Shown: positions 1 through 6,867, numbered from the stretch's first letter. The stretch: DNA of 18,533 nt from Wenzhouxiangellaceae bacterium (GCA_023258355.1 JALQZL010000013.1:1-18533); one strand, 5' to 3'. Made by a program: numbers and translations. The notes: generated from the sequence alone by a model not told the origin.

Positions 1-318
1 CATGAGGTGCAAGTTCACTGTCAAGGTATTCATGGGCGCTACCTCAGTCGGTTTGGCGCCTATCAACTGTGCCAAGCCCTGGCAAGCTAACCGATGGTAA
101 GGCACCCAAGGTTGCGGGCCAGAGAAGTGGCCAGTAACGGCCAGATCGCCCCACCGCTCCAGTTCGGCGTTGACGGCCTGAGCTGCTGCGATGGACTGAA
201 GCCCTAAGGAGTTGCCACAAAAGTACAGAGCCTCTTGGCCCAACTTGCCTTGGGGGATGCGAAATCGATCGCGGAAACGACCGGGCTGTGATTGAGATTC
301 GGGATTAATGAGTGTCAT
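1..318 (-). CDS. kynU: Kynureninase, N-terminal part (runs off left edge)
   Basis: This is an open reading frame of 106 codons from the ATG at 318-316 to the window edge, with no stop, so only about the first quarter of a protein of usually 400-420 residues is present. Kynureninase is a PLP enzyme that cleaves kynurenine or 3-hydroxykynurenine to anthranilate or 3-hydroxyanthranilate plus alanine, in tryptophan degradation. Recognisable family segments are FCGNSLGLQ (33-41), ELERWGDLAVTGHF (52-65) and MNTLTVNLHLM (96-106), the last lying in the PLP-phosphate-binding part of the family. The start sits directly before a short variable N-terminus, as in other members, but no clear Shine-Dalgarno sequence precedes it. 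The gene is divergent from queA with 51 bp between start codons. Whether the rest is intact, and which tryptophan-catabolic genes follow it, cannot be seen. Confidence 0.9.
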   Translation of the reverse strand, partial: MTLINPESQSQPGRFRDRFRIPQGKLGQEALYFCGNSLGLQSIAAAQAVNAELERWGDLAVTGHFSGPQPWVPYHRLACQGLAQLIGAKPTEVAPMNTLTVNLHLM

Positions 319-369
319 GAGTTTAAGTTTGCGCTAAAAGATCACTGGTTTCCACTAGAATGGGGAAAG
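319..369. promoter_or_regulatory. Divergent kynU/queA intergenic region
   Basis: These 51 bp must carry the 5' signals of kynU (leftward) and queA (rightward), unless promoters lie inside the opposite gene. On the plus strand TAGAAT at 356-361 is a fair -10 hexamer, but it has no -35 partner at normal spacing and would give an almost leaderless queA message. GGGGA at 362-366 is a plausible though close ribosome binding site for queA. No operator-like inverted repeat is obvious. Confidence 0.3.
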
Positions 370-1395
370 ATGAAAGTTCAAGACTTTAACTATACGCTTC
401 CTGAGCACCTGATTGCGCAGCACCCACTACCAACCCGGTCAATGTCTCGGATGTTGGTGGTTGATCGACAGCAGGATGCATTGATAGATTCTGAGGTTAA
501 GCGTCTGCCTGAGTACCTTGAGGCGGGTGATCTCCTTGTGTTTAACAACACACGCGTGATCCCGGCAAGAGTCTGGGCACACAAAGCCTCTGGAGGTCAG
601 GTGGAGATCATGATAGAGCGTGTGGAAAGTCCAACTCACGTGCTGGCCCAGCTGCGGGTGAATCGCAAACCTCAATTAGGGACTGCCCTCATTATTGAGC
701 ACTCCAGTGGTGATATCGAAGTGCGGGTGGAGTCACGCGAGGGTGAGTTTTGGCGACTCAGTCTATCGGATGTTGGCTGGTCTGAATTATTGGATGAGGT
801 TGGGCACATGCCCCTGCCACCCTATATCCAACGTGCCGACACAGACGATGATCAAGAACGTTATCAAACGGTGTATGGCACCGTCCCGGGTGCTGTGGCG
901 GCACCCACCGCAGGGCTACATTTTGATGATGGTTTGATGCAAGCACTGTCAGAATGCGGTGTTCAGGTGGGGTGGTGCACGCTTCACGTCGGTGCAGGCA
1001 CCTTTCAGCCTGTGAGGGCAGAGCACTTAGAAGACCATGTTATGCATAAAGAATGGTTATGTGTTGATGAGTCATTGGTGGAAAAAGTCAACATGGCCAA
1101 AGCCAGTGGGAGGCGTGTGATCGCAGTCGGCACGACGGCGGTCCGGTCTTTAGAAACAGCTGCTCAAAACGGTGAGCTTCGCCCTTATGTGGGAGACAGT
1201 CAATTATTTATCTATCCAGGGTTTGAGTTCAAAGTGATTGATGGCATGTTGACCAATTTCCATTTGCCAGGGTCAACATTGGTGATGTTGGTGTCAGCTT
1301 TTTCAGGTAGAGAGAAAATCATGAAGGCCTATGCGCACGCTATTCATGAGTCCTATCGTTTTTTTAGCTACGGTGATGCCACCTTATTATTGTGA
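370..1395 (+). CDS. queA: S-adenosylmethionine:tRNA ribosyltransferase-isomerase QueA
   Basis: QueA transfers and isomerises the ribosyl group of S-adenosylmethionine onto preQ1 in tRNA, forming epoxyqueuosine at wobble position 34 of GUN-anticodon tRNAs. The protein is 341 residues (E. coli 356). It opens with MKVQDFNYTLPEHLIAQHPL, the standard QueA N-terminus. It carries the family blocks VFNNTRVIPARV (57-68), GAVAAPTAGLHFD (174-186), TLHVGAGTFQPVR (204-216), VIAVGTTAVRSLE, and the C-terminal TNFHLPGSTLVMLVSAF and YRFFSYGDA. The frame stays open upstream to 292, but that extension overlaps the kynU start and has no family similarity, so the ATG at 370 is preferred. tgt follows 27 nt after the stop, an arrangement common in gammaproteobacteria and consistent with co-transcription. 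Confidence 0.97.
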   Translation: MKVQDFNYTLPEHLIAQHPLPTRSMSRMLVVDRQQDALIDSEVKRLPEYLEAGDLLVFNNTRVIPARVWAHKASGGQVEIMIERVESPTHVLAQLRVNRKPQLGTALIIEHSSGDIEVRVESREGEFWRLSLSDVGWSELLDEVGHMPLPPYIQRADTDDDQERYQTVYGTVPGAVAAPTAGLHFDDGLMQALSECGVQVGWCTLHVGAGTFQPVRAEHLEDHVMHKEWLCVDESLVEKVNMAKASGRRVIAVGTTAVRSLETAAQNGELRPYVGDSQLFIYPGFEFKVIDGMLTNFHLPGSTLVMLVSAFSGREKIMKAYAHAIHESYRFFSYGDATLLL

Positions 1396-1422
1396 ACCTT
1401 GGCGTGTGATTCGAGACTTTTT

Positions 1423-2550
1423 ATGACAGCACTAAAATTCAACCTCAAACAAACATCAGGTGGCGCGCGGCGAGGTGAGCTGATATTTGCGCGAGGTCGG
1501 GTGGAGACACCAGCGTTTATGCCTGTGGGCACTTATGGCACGGTCAAAGCCATGACACCTGAAGAGGTGCGGGACTTGGGTGCTGAGATTATCCTTGGAA
1601 ACACATTTCACCTTTACCTGCGTCCTGGGACAGATGTGATCCAAGCCCATGGTGACTTACATGACTTTATGGGCTGGTCTGGGCCTATTTTGACTGACTC
1701 GGGTGGCTTCCAAGTTTGGAGTTTGGCTGAATTACGATCAATGGATGAGCAAGGGGTGACCTTTTCATCTCCCGTGGATGGTTCCAAGATTTTTATGGGG
1801 CCTGAGGAGTCTATGGCGATTCAGCACAAGCTGGGTTCGGATATTATGATGGCGTTTGATGAATGCACACCCTACCCAGCGACTGAGGCTGAAGCAGCCA
1901 GCTCAATGAACCTGTCCCTTCGGTGGGCCCGGCGTTGTTTGGACTTTCATGCCGCATCTGGGCGGGGTGATCGCCAGGCCTTATTTGGCATTGTTCAAGG
2001 CGGTGTGTACGGTGATTTGCGTCAGGCGTGTGCCAGTCAGCTCATTGAGATGGGTTTCGATGGTTATGCGATTGGCGGACTGGCCGTTGGTGAGCCTCAA
2101 GCCGAGCGCGAGGCCACGCTAGAGCTGACAACGCCCCATTTGCCAGCTGACCAACCACGTTATCTCATGGGCGTTGGTCGGCCAGAGGATATTGTCGAGG
2201 CAGTCAGGCGCGGAGTCGACATGTTTGACTGTGTGATGCCCACCCGCAATGCGCGCAATGGTCACTTGTTTACACGCTCCGGTGTCTTGAAAATTAGAAA
2301 TGCCCGCTACGTGAAGGACACAGGGCCTATTGATCCCGAGTGTCAGTGCTATGCCTGCCAACACTACTCAAGGGCTTACATCAAGCACCTTCAAAAGTGC
2401 GATGAGATATTGGGGCATCGTTTAGCCACCACACATAATCTGCATTATTACCAAGACTTGATGCGGCAGCTCAGAAAAGCCATTGAGGATGACGAGTTTG
2501 AAGCTGTGGCGAAGCGTCTTTATGAACGCTGGTCAGAGGGGATCGTTTGA
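1423..2550 (+). CDS. tgt: tRNA-guanine transglycosylase
   Basis: Tgt exchanges guanine 34 of Asp, Asn, His and Tyr tRNAs for preQ1, the step before QueA. The 375-residue protein equals the E. coli length. By homology to characterised enzymes, the general-base Asp is D92 in DSGGFQV (92-98) and the nucleophile is D269 in DCVMPTRNARNG (269-280). The zinc site is C307, C309, C312 and H338 (CQCYAC then THNL). GGLAVGEP (218-225) is the conserved substrate-binding loop. An in-frame TTG at 1399 would add eight residues, but the ATG at 1423 matches the usual N-terminus. The Shine-Dalgarno is weak (CGAG at 1412-1415). The stop is only 9 bp from the stop of the converging dehydrogenase gene. The usual downstream partners yajC, secD and secF are not next to it. 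Confidence 0.97.
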   Translation: MTALKFNLKQTSGGARRGELIFARGRVETPAFMPVGTYGTVKAMTPEEVRDLGAEIILGNTFHLYLRPGTDVIQAHGDLHDFMGWSGPILTDSGGFQVWSLAELRSMDEQGVTFSSPVDGSKIFMGPEESMAIQHKLGSDIMMAFDECTPYPATEAEAASSMNLSLRWARRCLDFHAASGRGDRQALFGIVQGGVYGDLRQACASQLIEMGFDGYAIGGLAVGEPQAEREATLELTTPHLPADQPRYLMGVGRPEDIVEAVRRGVDMFDCVMPTRNARNGHLFTRSGVLKIRNARYVKDTGPIDPECQCYACQHYSRAYIKHLQKCDEILGHRLATTHNLHYYQDLMRQLRKAIEDDEFEAVAKRLYERWSEGIV

Positions 2551-2559
2551 GTGCCACCA

Positions 2560-3285
2560 TCAAAGATGGCGCACATCCACAAAACCACCACTTGGATAAT
2601 TGGCCCTCAGCGTCGGCAAAAGCTCAATGAGGCGTTGTGCTGCTGTCGTCGAGTTAGGCATGGCTTTGGTCCCTCGGGCATTCACCAGTCTTTCAACCGA
2701 TGGAAACACTTGGGTATCCACATCCTCACACAGATATGATTGCATATCAGTATCGATAAGCCCTGGGGCGTAAGCCAATAGATGAGTGTCGGGCATCTCA
2801 AGCGCATACAGATGCATGAGATGATTGACCGATGCTTTGGATAGGGCGTAGCCACCCCAGCCATAATGCATGTTAACTGCAGCGCCAGAGGATATCGCCA
2901 CCACCTGTGCGACGGGCATGTCCTGTTTGATCAGCCAATCTAAAATGACTTTGTTAGACCAGACATTTACTCGGTATAAATACTCCAAGTCATGAATGTC
3001 AGTCTGATGTAGAGGCTCTATTTTGCCGAGTAGGCCAGCATTCAGAACAACCAAGTCAAGCCTATAGGCGTCGGAAAGTACGGATTCAAGAGCGTTCTCA
3101 ATCTTGTTCAGATCACCCAAATCGACAAGTTCGTCTCTAAGGACGTCATCATAGTCTGAGTGGTGTGCTGTCTTAAGTGGGCAGCCACGTCGAGACAAGC
3201 CGCGAACAATGGCGCCTTGTTTGAGGAAGCTTTCAGTTAGGCCCAGACCAAGTCCACTGCTATTGCCTGTGATCAGAACATTCAT
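2560..3285 (-). CDS. Short-chain dehydrogenase/reductase (SDR), substrate unknown
   Basis: A 241-residue classical SDR, probably cytosolic. Visible motifs are the nucleotide-binding TGNSSGLG (6-13), NAG (82-84), N108, the catalytic serine in SSGA (132-135), YALSK with Y146 and K150, and PGLIDTDM (174-181). Arginines at 28, 32 and 33 after the second beta strand favour NADP(H), which is inference. The style is similar to small reductases of the sepiapterin/benzil reductase type, but the substrate cannot be read from sequence. A TTG four codons upstream (3297) is in frame. I choose the ATG at 3285 because GAGGA at 3295-3291 sits 5 nt before it. That ribosome binding site overlaps the stop codon of the S9 peptidase gene, so the two are probably co-transcribed and translationally coupled. 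Confidence 0.9.
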   Translation of the reverse strand: MNVLITGNSSGLGLGLTESFLKQGAIVRGLSRRGCPLKTAHHSDYDDVLRDELVDLGDLNKIENALESVLSDAYRLDLVVLNAGLLGKIEPLHQTDIHDLEYLYRVNVWSNKVILDWLIKQDMPVAQVVAISSGAAVNMHYGWGGYALSKASVNHLMHLYALEMPDTHLLAYAPGLIDTDMQSYLCEDVDTQVFPSVERLVNARGTKAMPNSTTAAQRLIELLPTLRANYPSGGFVDVRHL

Positions 3286-3297
3286 ATCAGTCCTCAA
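3286..3297 (-). promoter_or_regulatory. Ribosome binding site overlapping peptidase stop; fixes SDR start
   Basis: Read on the minus strand, the peptidase stop TGA (3296-3294) lies inside TGAGGACTGATATG. GAGGA (3295-3291) precedes the ATG at 3285 by 5 nt. A ribosome finishing the peptidase therefore ends on the Shine-Dalgarno of the next gene, which supports coupled translation and the ATG rather than the upstream TTG. Confidence 0.7.
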
Positions 3298-5717
3298 TCA
3301 ATGGGATTTTGATAGCCGATAGTGTCTTCAAATAAATGGTAGATCCTTCGGTACTGGTCTCGCCAACTGCTGGGCCTTTGAAATCCATGGCGCTCCAACG
3401 GATAGGATGCCAGCTCCCAATCATCTTTCTCCAGGTCAATAAGCACTTGAGAGAGTCTCACCACATCTTGGTAGAAAACGTTGTCATCTAACATCCCATG
3501 TGTCATCAACAGATGCCCTTGCAGGCCATCAGCAAACTCGATAGGTGAGGATCGCTTGTAAGCTTCAGGGTCAACCTCAGGTGTATTTAGGATGTTGGAG
3601 GTATAGGGATGGTTGTAGTGTGCCCAATCACTGACTGGCCGCAAGGCAGCCCCTGCTTTAAAAATGTCAGGCGCTTTGAAAAGCGCCATAAAAGCCATAA
3701 AGCCACCGTACGAACCGCCGTACAAGCCGACACGGTCAGGATCTCCACCGTGCTCGGCGACCACCCAGTTCACACCATCAATTAAATCCTCTAATTCAGG
3801 GGTGCCCATTTGTCTGTAAATCGCCGTCCGCCAATCGCGACCGTAGCCGGCGCTGGCTCTGAAGTCCATGTCCAGAACGTGATAGCCGCGCTCGGTCAAG
3901 AAATTGTGGAACATTTGCTCCCTGAAATAATTTGGATAGCGCGCCCAGACGTTTTGCAAATAGCCAGCACCATGCACAAAAAGGACGATGGGATGGCCGT
4001 TGTCAGGTCTGGGTGTCCTCGCTGGATAAAACTTCGCAGCCACCGCTGACTGACCATGATGTCCCGGCACTCGAACGAATTGAGGCTGCTGCCACTGGAT
4101 GGCTTTGAAAGCATCGGTGCGTGTGTCTGTCAGTGTTGTAATATCGCCGCCAGTCGCGGGGACTAGGCCTACCTGCGCCGGTTGATAAGTCGAAGAGAAC
4201 CGAACAAGGATCTTGTCATTGTTTGGAAGGAGTGAGAAAGACTCAATGCCACCATGGCTCGTTACTGGCAGGAAGTCGCCAGTGCTGACATCAATTCGAT
4301 AGAGATCGTAGTGTCCTGGCTCAACTTGGTTTGCTAGCACATAAATAGACGTTTCATCTGATGAGAGCTCGGGTGATGACACTTCAAATTGACCCCGAGA
4401 AAAGGCAGTGATTTCGCCCCCAAAGGCCGATGCAGCGTAAAGGTGACTAAAGCCAGTCTCCTCTGATAGCCACCAAAGCTTTGGCGATTGGTGCGTACCA
4501 AACCATCCCATCTCGTTATATCGCCAGTTGATCCACGCCGGGTCATGAAGATGATGGCGCTCAAATAGCTCGCCTTGGGCTGGATCCAGTGTTGCAATCC
4601 AACGGTCTTTGTTGTCTCTCGATCGGATTTGGATAGCGGCTATGTTGGCGGTGGGGTGCCACTGGATTCCATTGATGCTGACATCACGGGCTTTTCCCTC
4701 AGGCCATGGGTCCACCCCATTGATCTGTTTAAGATCAGCCAGTGGATCTGTTTGGATTGTTGACAGTGCATCCAGCGATAATGGTGTGACGCTTCGACTC
4801 ACTAGGTCCATGAGCCACAGAAAATGTGGTGCCGGGTCATTTCTACCCACACGTGTCCTGACAGATTCAGTTTCGATATAGCCATCCAGCGTGACGTAGT
4901 GAGGCATCTGGCCTTCTTGGCCTCTGGCATAAGACTTGGGGGTGACCACTTGAAGAAGATAGCGACCATCTGGCGAGAGTGATGAGACCACGGGGCGCAT
5001 CTTGTCACCAACGAACCACGGCGCAGGCGCCTGAGTTGGGTCTTCTTGTGTGGCTCGGACTTGTTCAGCTCGACGCGCCTGTTCTTGAGCCAGATCTGAT
5101 GCCAAGCTGGTGAACAGTCGCTGTTGCATTTGGGTTAAGTAGTCATCACTTGGCTCATCGGGGTCATCAGCAAACTGAATATTGGAGACCGGATAGGTCA
5201 GGCCTGTCTCAATCTGTACACCATGCCACTGGCTACCTCGCAGAAAATAAAGCGTTTGGGCATCTGAGCTGAATTGGATCTGGCGGTCTTGCGTAGGGTC
5301 TTTGGTGAGTTGCGTCAGTGCATCAGTGCGTAAGTCCCTGACAAACACATTGCCATCACGAATAAACGCAGCGCGAGACCCTGTGACATCAAAGATGGGC
5401 TGAGGCCCGTCCATGCCAGCACGCTCAGCAAAGGTGACTTGTGATTGTTCACCCGTTGTTAAGTCGATGATGTGGGTGTCCATCAAATCGCTGTTTGGTC
5501 GCTCTTGTTCCAAATAAATCGCTGCACCATCCAGCTGCCACCATGCGCTGGCGACTGGCTGACCAATCCAATCGGGGTCTGCCATGATTTGTTTTAAGCT
5601 GAGTGTGGTTTGGCCCAATGCCGATGCGCTCACAAACATGGCGCAAAGTGCGATCAGCAGCGATCTCAATTTGATCAAATCGCGTGGAGGCAGGGACGAG
5701 ATGGCTTTTGAGTTCAA
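3294..5717 (-). CDS. Secreted S9-family (prolyl oligopeptidase/DPP IV-like) serine peptidase
   Basis: An 807-residue protein with a signal peptide: basic start MNSKAISSLPPRDLIKLR, hydrophobic core SLLIALCAMFVSA, likely cleavage near ALG/Q at residue 35. This implies periplasmic or cell-surface location. Residues of about 40-500 form the propeller-like N-terminal part, with repeated short strands such as LWWLSEETGFSHLY. The C-terminal alpha/beta hydrolase domain has the nucleophile S669 in GGSYGG, the acid D744 in LDDNV and H777 in RHGF, the full S9 triad. It likely releases short peptides or dipeptides, perhaps after proline; exact specificity is not readable. The frame is open upstream to 5897, but that part lacks a signal sequence. 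The TTG at 5717 has AGGGAG 7 nt upstream and gives a coherent signal peptide. The SDR gene follows with an overlapping ribosome binding site. Confidence 0.92.
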   Translation of the reverse strand: MNSKAISSLPPRDLIKLRSLLIALCAMFVSASALGQTTLSLKQIMADPDWIGQPVASAWWQLDGAAIYLEQERPNSDLMDTHIIDLTTGEQSQVTFAERAGMDGPQPIFDVTGSRAAFIRDGNVFVRDLRTDALTQLTKDPTQDRQIQFSSDAQTLYFLRGSQWHGVQIETGLTYPVSNIQFADDPDEPSDDYLTQMQQRLFTSLASDLAQEQARRAEQVRATQEDPTQAPAPWFVGDKMRPVVSSLSPDGRYLLQVVTPKSYARGQEGQMPHYVTLDGYIETESVRTRVGRNDPAPHFLWLMDLVSRSVTPLSLDALSTIQTDPLADLKQINGVDPWPEGKARDVSINGIQWHPTANIAAIQIRSRDNKDRWIATLDPAQGELFERHHLHDPAWINWRYNEMGWFGTHQSPKLWWLSEETGFSHLYAASAFGGEITAFSRGQFEVSSPELSSDETSIYVLANQVEPGHYDLYRIDVSTGDFLPVTSHGGIESFSLLPNNDKILVRFSSTYQPAQVGLVPATGGDITTLTDTRTDAFKAIQWQQPQFVRVPGHHGQSAVAAKFYPARTPRPDNGHPIVLFVHGAGYLQNVWARYPNYFREQMFHNFLTERGYHVLDMDFRASAGYGRDWRTAIYRQMGTPELEDLIDGVNWVVAEHGGDPDRVGLYGGSYGGFMAFMALFKAPDIFKAGAALRPVSDWAHYNHPYTSNILNTPEVDPEAYKRSSPIEFADGLQGHLLMTHGMLDDNVFYQDVVRLSQVLIDLEKDDWELASYPLERHGFQRPSSWRDQYRRIYHLFEDTIGYQNPID

Positions 5718-5730
5718 GGCGGAGCTCCCT
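5715..5730 (-). promoter_or_regulatory. Ribosome binding site and TTG start of the S9 peptidase
   Basis: On the minus strand AGGGAG (5730-5725) is followed by 7 nt and then TTG (5717-5715). Initiation here gives a standard signal peptide. Longer in-frame starts such as the ATG at 5768 place about 17 further residues, without membrane character, ahead of it and have no comparable ribosome binding site. Confidence 0.65.
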
Positions 5731-5876
5731 AGATTAGATAGTTCGACACAGGCTACAGGATAACGCATCGGCTTGGCAGGGTTAGGTTTAGCGTGTTCAT
5801 CGCATGTGAGCGAGGGATAAAGTGCCAGCAAGACGGATTTTTTTGGTGTGGGAGACCAGCCATTTCGGCGTCTTTG
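5718..5876. other. Intergenic region between S9 peptidase and the tRNA promoter
   Basis: About 160 bp without a gene. It must hold the leftward promoter of the peptidase-SDR pair, but I find no convincing -35/-10 pair on the minus strand. TATCTA and TAAACC are present without good partners. No terminator, repeat or small gene with a ribosome binding site is evident. Confidence 0.5.
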
Positions 5877-5905
5877 TTGACTGTATTTGCACATCACTCT
5901 ATAAT
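5877..5905 (+). promoter_or_regulatory. Sigma-70 promoter of the initiator tRNA gene
   Basis: TTGACT (5877-5882), a 17-nt spacer and a perfect TATAAT (5900-5905). Transcription would start near 5912, only a few bases before the mature tRNA end at 5918. The discriminator after the -10 is GC-rich (GGGCG, 5906-5910), the pattern of stable-RNA promoters under stringent (ppGpp) control. The control itself is inference. Confidence 0.9.
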
Positions 5906-5917
5906 GGGCGGTTCAGT

Positions 5918-5994
5918 TGCGGGGTGGAGCAGTCTGGCAGCTCGTCGGGCTCATAACCCGAAGGTCGCAGGTTCGAATCCTGCCCCCGCTACCA
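5918..5994 (+). tRNA. metY: Initiator tRNA-fMet (CAT)
   Basis: A 77-nt cloverleaf with encoded CCA. Arms: acceptor TGCGGGG/CCCCGCT, D stem GAGC/GCTC, anticodon stem TCGGG/CCCGA around CTCATAA, and T stem GCAGG/CCTGC around TTCGAAT. Initiator hallmarks are three consecutive G:C pairs at the base of the anticodon stem, an A11:U24 pair in the D stem, and no Watson-Crick pair at 1:72. Here the 1:72 position is U·U instead of the usual bacterial C·A. Its place just upstream of rimP-nusA-infB matches metY of E. coli. Confidence 0.97.
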
Positions 5995-6010
5995 CATTTA
6001 GCGACTGGTT

Positions 6011-6042
6011 AAGCCCTGCAGTGCCCTGTGGGGCTTTTCTTT
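6011..6042 (+). terminator. Terminator or processing hairpin after the tRNA
   Basis: AAGCCC (6011-6016) can pair with GGGCTT (6031-6036), and a tighter alternative GCCC/GGGC with a 4-nt loop lies at 6023-6034. Either is followed by TTTTCTTT. The stem is modest, so partial termination behind the tRNA with read-through into the rimP operon is likely. It may also help form the tRNA 3' end. Confidence 0.55.
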
Positions 6043-6055
6043 AAGGGCCTTTTGG

Positions 6056-6084
6056 TTGAGTTTAGGGGCTAATCTCGTTAAACT
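6056..6084 (+). promoter_or_regulatory. Possible internal promoter of the rimP-nusA-infB operon
   Basis: TTGAGT (6056-6061), 17 nt, TAAACT (6079-6084); each hexamer matches consensus at 4 of 6 positions with ideal spacing. It would start transcription near 6091, between the two terminators, and let the mRNA be made independently of the tRNA. There is no experimental support. Confidence 0.35.
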
Positions 6085-6141
6085 AGGGATTGATTGTGCA
6101 GTACGGTGGATGAGTGCTTAATTTGACTCGTCCCCTTCAAT

Positions 6142-6232
6142 AGGCCCTGTCACGCAGTAATTGGGGCTTATTGACTGCCACCAGGTTTAATCGGACTTTG
6201 GAAAAGCCCCTGGTTGAAGGGGCTTTTTTTTT
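6142..6232 (+). ncRNA. rimP leader attenuator with alternative antiterminator pairings
   Basis: Three mutually exclusive pairings can be drawn. GGCCC near 6143-6147 pairs with GGGGC at 6163-6167. The same GGGGCTT (6163-6169) is exactly complementary to AAGCCCC (6204-6210). AAGCCCC is also the 5' arm of the strong terminator at 6202-6232. A second antiterminator helix is possible between CCAGG (6181-6185) and CCTGG (6209-6213). This is the anti-antiterminator, antiterminator, terminator logic of an attenuator. A rimP leader attenuator has been catalogued in gammaproteobacteria at this same gene position, which agrees. The signal is unknown; NusA autoregulation is a natural candidate. Confidence 0.6.
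6202..6232 (+). terminator. Strong intrinsic terminator upstream of rimP
   Basis: A 10-bp perfect stem, AAAAGCCCCT (6202-6211) with AGGGGCTTTT (6218-6227), a 6-nt loop and nine consecutive T (6224-6232). It lies 31 nt before the rimP start with no other promoter between, so operon expression must read through it. That makes it a regulated attenuator and not a simple end of transcription. Confidence 0.9.
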
Positions 6233-6263
6233 AATAACTGGGCACGGTAGCGAGGAGAGAAGT

Positions 6264-6782
6264 ATGGCGATTGCTGACGATCTGACCAAACAACTCTCAC
6301 CCTTAATTGAGGACTTAGGCTATGAGTGTGTGGGGATTGAGTACATCTCAAACCCCAAGAATCGAGTGGTTCGCATCTACATCGACTCGCCAGCGGGCAT
6401 TGACGTGGATGATTGTGAAAAAGTCAGTCGCGAGGTGTCGGCTTGGATGGATGTGGAAGATCCCGTCTCCGGTGAGTACAGCCTCGAGGTGTCCTCGCCG
6501 GGTATCGAGCGACCATTGTTTCGACCGGAACATTTTGAGCGATTTATCGGCGAACGAGCAGAGATTCATCTCATCGGTCCGCAAGTGAATGAAGCGACCG
6601 GTCAACGGCAGCGGGTCTTCAAAGGCGTGATTGGCCAAGTAGTGCGTGCGGATGATGGCGTCAGTGTGGTTTTGGAAAGTGAGCAAGGAGAGCATACCTT
6701 GCCGTTGGCTGAAGTGGCACGTGCGAAGCTCAAGCCGGACATGGAAGCATTATTGAAAGAAGCAAAGGCAAGACACAGCTGA
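6264..6782 (+). CDS. rimP: Ribosome maturation factor RimP
   Basis: RimP assists assembly of the 30S ribosomal subunit. The protein has 172 residues (E. coli about 150), the surplus being mainly a charged C-terminal tail and a few residues in the C-terminal domain. The diagnostic core is present: LGYECVGIEY, VRIYIDSPAGIDVDDCEKVS, DVEDPVSGEYSLEVSSPGIERPLF, then a small beta-barrel domain with FKGVIGQV. GAGGAGA at 6252-6258 gives an ideal ribosome binding site for the ATG at 6264. The frame is open to 6171, but that extension would be translated through the terminator stem and is rejected. It is first in the nusA-infB operon; nusA begins 85 nt after its stop. Confidence 0.97.
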   Translation: MAIADDLTKQLSPLIEDLGYECVGIEYISNPKNRVVRIYIDSPAGIDVDDCEKVSREVSAWMDVEDPVSGEYSLEVSSPGIERPLFRPEHFERFIGERAEIHLIGPQVNEATGQRQRVFKGVIGQVVRADDGVSVVLESEQGEHTLPLAEVARAKLKPDMEALLKEAKARHS

Positions 6783-6867
6783 GTCTTTGTATGGCAGATG
6801 AACATGAAAGCCCTGGATGGGTAGTACTTAAACCATTGTGTTGGGAATTTGAGGAAGTAATAAAGTC

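Noticed and set aside
2551..2739. A 62-codon plus-strand frame directly after tgt
   Set aside because: It is antisense to the end of the SDR gene, which has complete motifs and explains the interval.
5793..6044. An 83-codon plus-strand frame crossing the tRNA
   Set aside because: It translates through the tRNA promoter, the tRNA and its terminator, so it cannot be a protein gene.
6110..6121. Three-codon frame (ATG AGT GCT TAA) in the rimP leader as a leader peptide
   Set aside because: It is too short, carries no run of regulatory codons and does not overlap the terminator helices.
6171..6263. N-terminally extended rimP beginning at 6171
   Set aside because: It would be translated through the strong terminator hairpin. 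The ATG at 6264 has an ideal ribosome binding site and matches the family N-terminus.
6348..6695. A 115-codon antisense frame opposite rimP
   Set aside because: It is a shadow of rimP codons without a ribosome binding site or family resemblance.
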